From positions 62,001 to 126,000 of the forward strand of contig JAEBDY010000012.1 of NCBI GenBank assembly GCA_049997955.1: a stretch of 64,000 nt of DNA, in the 5' to 3' direction. Source of the DNA: Umezawaea sp049997955 (GTDB lineage Bacteria; Actinomycetota; Actinomycetes; Mycobacteriales; Pseudonocardiaceae). The first letter of the stretch is position 1, and each line of letters begins with the position of its first letter. The notes beneath the pieces are model-generated. The model did no database searches. It saw only the letters and a list, made by a program, of their open reading frames with translations, and was not told where the DNA came from. The position numbers were made by a program, and so were the translations under genes. Below, in pieces: positions 62,501 to 64,000 of the stretch.

Positions 62501-64000
62501 CTTGGTGACCGTGCCGGAGTTCTGGAAGTCGCCGTCGAGGAACCCCGCCCTGCCCGCGGTCTGGAGGCTCGGGGTGCTGTCGGTGACCGGTCCCACCGTG
62601 AGGACGCCGTTCACGTAGAGGCTCAGCGTCGTGGTGGTGCCGTCACCGGTCACGGTCAACCGCACGCGGGTCGTGCCGTTGACGACCATCTGGGGCAGTC
62701 CGCTGACGAAGGGGAACACCGTGCCGACGCCGTTCTCGACCTTCCACAGGTTCCAGCTGGTGTCGGACGCCTCCCAGTCGGCCATGTAGTAGGTCTGGTT
62801 CAGGCTGGTGTTGAGCCGCGCGACGACGCCGACCTTGTCCCCCACCAGGTTCGACCTGGTGACCAGGTCGGCCTCGACGGAGTAGTTGGCGGTGGGGTTC
62901 ACGGCGGGCAGGTGGTTGATCGAGTAGCCCGTGCCCGCCCGGTACGCGCGTCCGCCGGTGCTGATCTTCTCGGTGTTGGCGGTGCCCGACAGGTTCGCCC
63001 ACGTCCCGCCGATCTCGGCCGCGTGGCTGGTCAGCGGGCTCGTGGCCGTTCCGGTGAAGGAGTCCGTCGAGGTGAGCGACGTGGAGGGCTCGCCCAAGCG
63101 CCAGTGGCTGAGCAGCCCGGTGGTCGCGCCGATGGCGCCGGAGTAGCCGATGATCGCCACCGAGGCGCTCGTGACGACCTGCTGGTTGCCCACCCGGTCG
63201 GTCACGACCATCCGGTAGAGGTAGCAGGTGCCGGTCGTGACCTGGCCGTCGTCGTAGGGAGAAGTCGGGTTCGGCTGCCCGATGTCGGTGAAGGCGCTGA
63301 AGGACCCGGTGGCCGGGCACGTGTCCCCGCTGAGCGGCGCCTGGGCGCGCTGAAGCCGGTACGCGGCGACGCCCGACCCGGCGTCCGCGCTCCCGGTGAA
63401 CGAGACCCGCACGGACTGGCCCGCCTGGTAGCCCGCGGCGTAGGTGAGGCTTCCGCCGGTCGGGGGCGCCGAGTCGTCGGTGAAGGTCAGCGTCGTGGTC
63501 GCGGTGTTGCCCGCGACGTCGCGCCCGGTCACGACTTCGGCGGGCGAGCTCGTGGTCGTGGCCGCCCAGCCGAACGGCGCGGAGACGTACGGCCCGCCCG
63601 TGGGGCTCGACACCGTCGACGGGGTGTGGGTCCAACCGGTGGTGGTGCCGGTGAGGGCGGCGGTCGTGCTGGACGCCGGCCCTGAACCCGCGTCGCTCAC
63701 CGCGTTGGTCAGGGTGAACGAACCCGCGACCGAGCCGCGGTAGTACACGGTGTTCCCGCTCTTGACCGCGGTGCCGTTGACCGTGATGGCGTTGACCGGG
63801 GGAGTCGGATCGGGCGGCAGCACCGTGGCGACGGCGCTCGGCACGCTCTCCGCGCCCCGCCAGTTGACGGCGAACACCGGTGACACCGAGTAGACCCACT
63901 GCCCCGCCGGGACACCGGTCTCCGTGCACGTGGTGGTCGCGACCGTGCAGGCGGTGTGCGGGGTCTGGGTCGTGGCGTCGTACCGGGTGACCGCGTAGCC
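59591..64000 (-). CDS. Giant LamG/concanavalin-like repeat surface protein, 5' end outside the window
   Basis: At least 1469 residues are visible and the frame is open at the right edge. Two large units are repeated with a 747-residue period. Each has an Ig-like part with a cysteine pair (GDTCPATGSFSAFTDIG, GGTCGTFGSFSTIATNP), a segment LLSHWRLGE or LVDYWRLGE, a first lectin-like domain, and a LamG-like domain with AAQFDGVNDHVQVTGSTG, SVEMWFKTSSSARQVLF and YVDGV..ATRATV. The portion entering from the edge reads like a fibronectin or Ig domain. It is probably exported and cell-surface bound, and may bind glycans. Confidence 0.88.
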   Translation of the reverse strand, partial: GYAVTRYDATTQTPHTACTVATTTCTETGVPAGQWVYSVSPVFAVNWRGAESVPSAVATVLPPDPTPPVNAITVNGTAVKSGNTVYYRGSVAGSFTLTNAVSDAGSGPASSTTAALTGTTTGWTHTPSTVSSPTGGPYVSAPFGWAATTTSSPAEVVTGRDVAGNTATTTLTFTDDSAPPTGGSLTYAAGYQAGQSVRVSFTGSADAGSGVAAYRLQRAQAPLSGDTCPATGSFSAFTDIGQPNPTSPYDDGQVTTGTCYLYRMVVTDRVGNQQVVTSASVAIIGYSGAIGATTGLLSHWRLGEPSTSLTSTDSFTGTATSPLTSHAAEIGGTWANLSGTANTEKISTGGRAYRAGTGYSINHLPAVNPTANYSVEADLVTRSNLVGDKVGVVARLNTSLNQTYYMADWEASDTSWNLWKVENGVGTVFPFVSGLPQMVVNGTTRVRLTVTGDGTTTTLSLYVNGVLTVGPVTDSTPSLQTAGRAGFLDGDFQNSGTVTKSDATGLHLDNFQVTPSTYPRAADSKGSNTGDHKNGVVLGVAGALTGDSNTAAQFDGVNDHVQVTGSTGLPTGAAARSVELWFKTSATTRQVLFDYGSLAPNAKFGLWIDAGGTSMTSWGWGGGADNVFQLSAGVTNGAWHHVVHTYDGTSLRLYVDGVVLPAQAATRATVLDQFGFTIGAALNTLDTNAGGFFTGVIDEVSFYTNAMNQSTVTQHHQMGAAVLTGPTGGSVDAAGLVGTGSRYSTSTSLNLVLAKGTDPNGVATTGAQLQRSTATLTAGVCGTFGGYTQIGTDPTSPKNDVVTDQACYRYQYLVPDTLGYTTTYSSPDVKVDTTAPTTPTVAFSALTNSYWNGTLHYRSGSGTFTTTASATDAASGIAAYTFPTLGSGWTSTPGALGVRTYSWTGTPAAPGTAGVTATNNATGTSAAATFPLAVDDTAPSAGTVTYTDGAGNATVSFTTGTDAGSGIGTRLLQRASATLTGGTCGTFGSFSTIATNPTSPFADTAPTGNCYQYRYVVSDQVGNQHTATSANVLKITTYLDAVTTTAGLVDYWRLGESAAALVSSDSFTGATATPLTSHTGETGATWTHQGGTSTTEQISSENRLRRNGTGYSIDRASGTPSSPDYSVEADLHVKSALTGDAAGVLGRLNTTTGAFYLARWETDKTWNIVKWSGGAASWLATTSVQPDMVAGQTHRIRLQMSGTTSTSLKLFVNGVQLLSATDATSPFTAAGRAGIMDGDEGGGPAVKTDSTGLHFDNFQVTPATYPRAANSKSGNVGDYVNGGTRGVAGAIVGDGNTAAQFDGVNDHVQVTGSTGIPVGSAVRSVEMWFKTSSSARQVLFSYGSVGTSQEFGLWLNAGGTSMTAWGSGDDKVFTLPSSVANGAWHQVVKTYNGSTITVYVDGVAVGSVAATRATVMDGYGFGIGAVIATGTASSGGYFTGALDEVSVYSTVLSAATVASHYSTGSRTTP

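Noticed and set aside
59588..63685. Very long open frame on the plus strand opposite the LamG gene
   Set aside because: It is rich in Arg, Gly and Val with no family motifs and lies antisense to a gene with clear repeated domains; such frames are normal in very GC-rich DNA.

Overview
The window is very GC-rich, with dense genes, many GTG starts, four-base GTGA stop/start overlaps and many TetR regulators. This fits an actinomycete. The regulators, the small two-domain laccase and the large secreted modular proteins suggest a Pseudonocardiales-type soil organism such as Saccharothrix or Lentzea; that placement is inference. No rRNA, tRNA, CRISPR array, insertion sequence or replication origin was recognised.

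Layout. 1-5.1 kb: the 3' end of a methyltransferase, msrA, a DinB-like protein, and a LuxE/LuxC acyl-reductase pair without luciferase genes. 5.2-10 kb: an ADP-ribosylglycohydrolase divergent from a giant WGR-DUF4132 protein. 10.3-16.6 kb: an SDR with its divergent TetR and operators, a STAS protein, a DUF1684 protein, an MFS drug exporter and a PhzF-type isomerase. 16.8-22.4 kb: a redox island made of an AurF-like diiron oxygenase, a ferredoxin-ferredoxin reductase fusion, a TetR regulator, and a PPOX-FNR-2Fe2S fusion. 22.4-24.8 kb: an rsbQ-rsbP-STAS operon, meaning an alpha/beta-hydrolase stress sensor, its PAS-PP2C phosphatase and an anti-sigma antagonist. 24.9-28.2 kb: a decaying stretch with two broken SDR genes and an aldehyde dehydrogenase scar around a DUF2306/TetR pair. 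28.2-33 kb: an MmyB-like regulator, a TetR/hydrolase divergon with very clear promoters and operators, a small membrane protein, and a NarL-type two-component system.

32.97-39.94 kb (minus strand): one long operon of FAD monooxygenase, CocE hydrolase, SnoaL-like, NIPSNAP, DedA, MOSC, ferredoxin reductase (frameshifted) and formamidase, with a LysR regulator divergent from its first gene. 41.4-47 kb: a secreted M6 metalloprotease, a hydrolase-MerR operon, SRPBCC, an ABM monooxygenase and an AraC regulator. 47.3-64 kb: a secretome region. It holds a beta-propeller protein, a decayed anti-sigma ATPase, a small laccase, a 1321-residue ThuA/discoidin/PQQ-dehydrogenase/PKD/DUF1080 protein, a cupredoxin with three Ig-like repeats, a beta-helix protein, and a giant LamG repeat protein that runs off the right edge.

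The laccase, the PQQ-type sugar dehydrogenase and the cupredoxin are consecutive. The last two share an unrecognised module of about 80 residues. Together they look like an extracellular copper-linked carbohydrate-oxidation system, and this is the strongest candidate here for something not well described.
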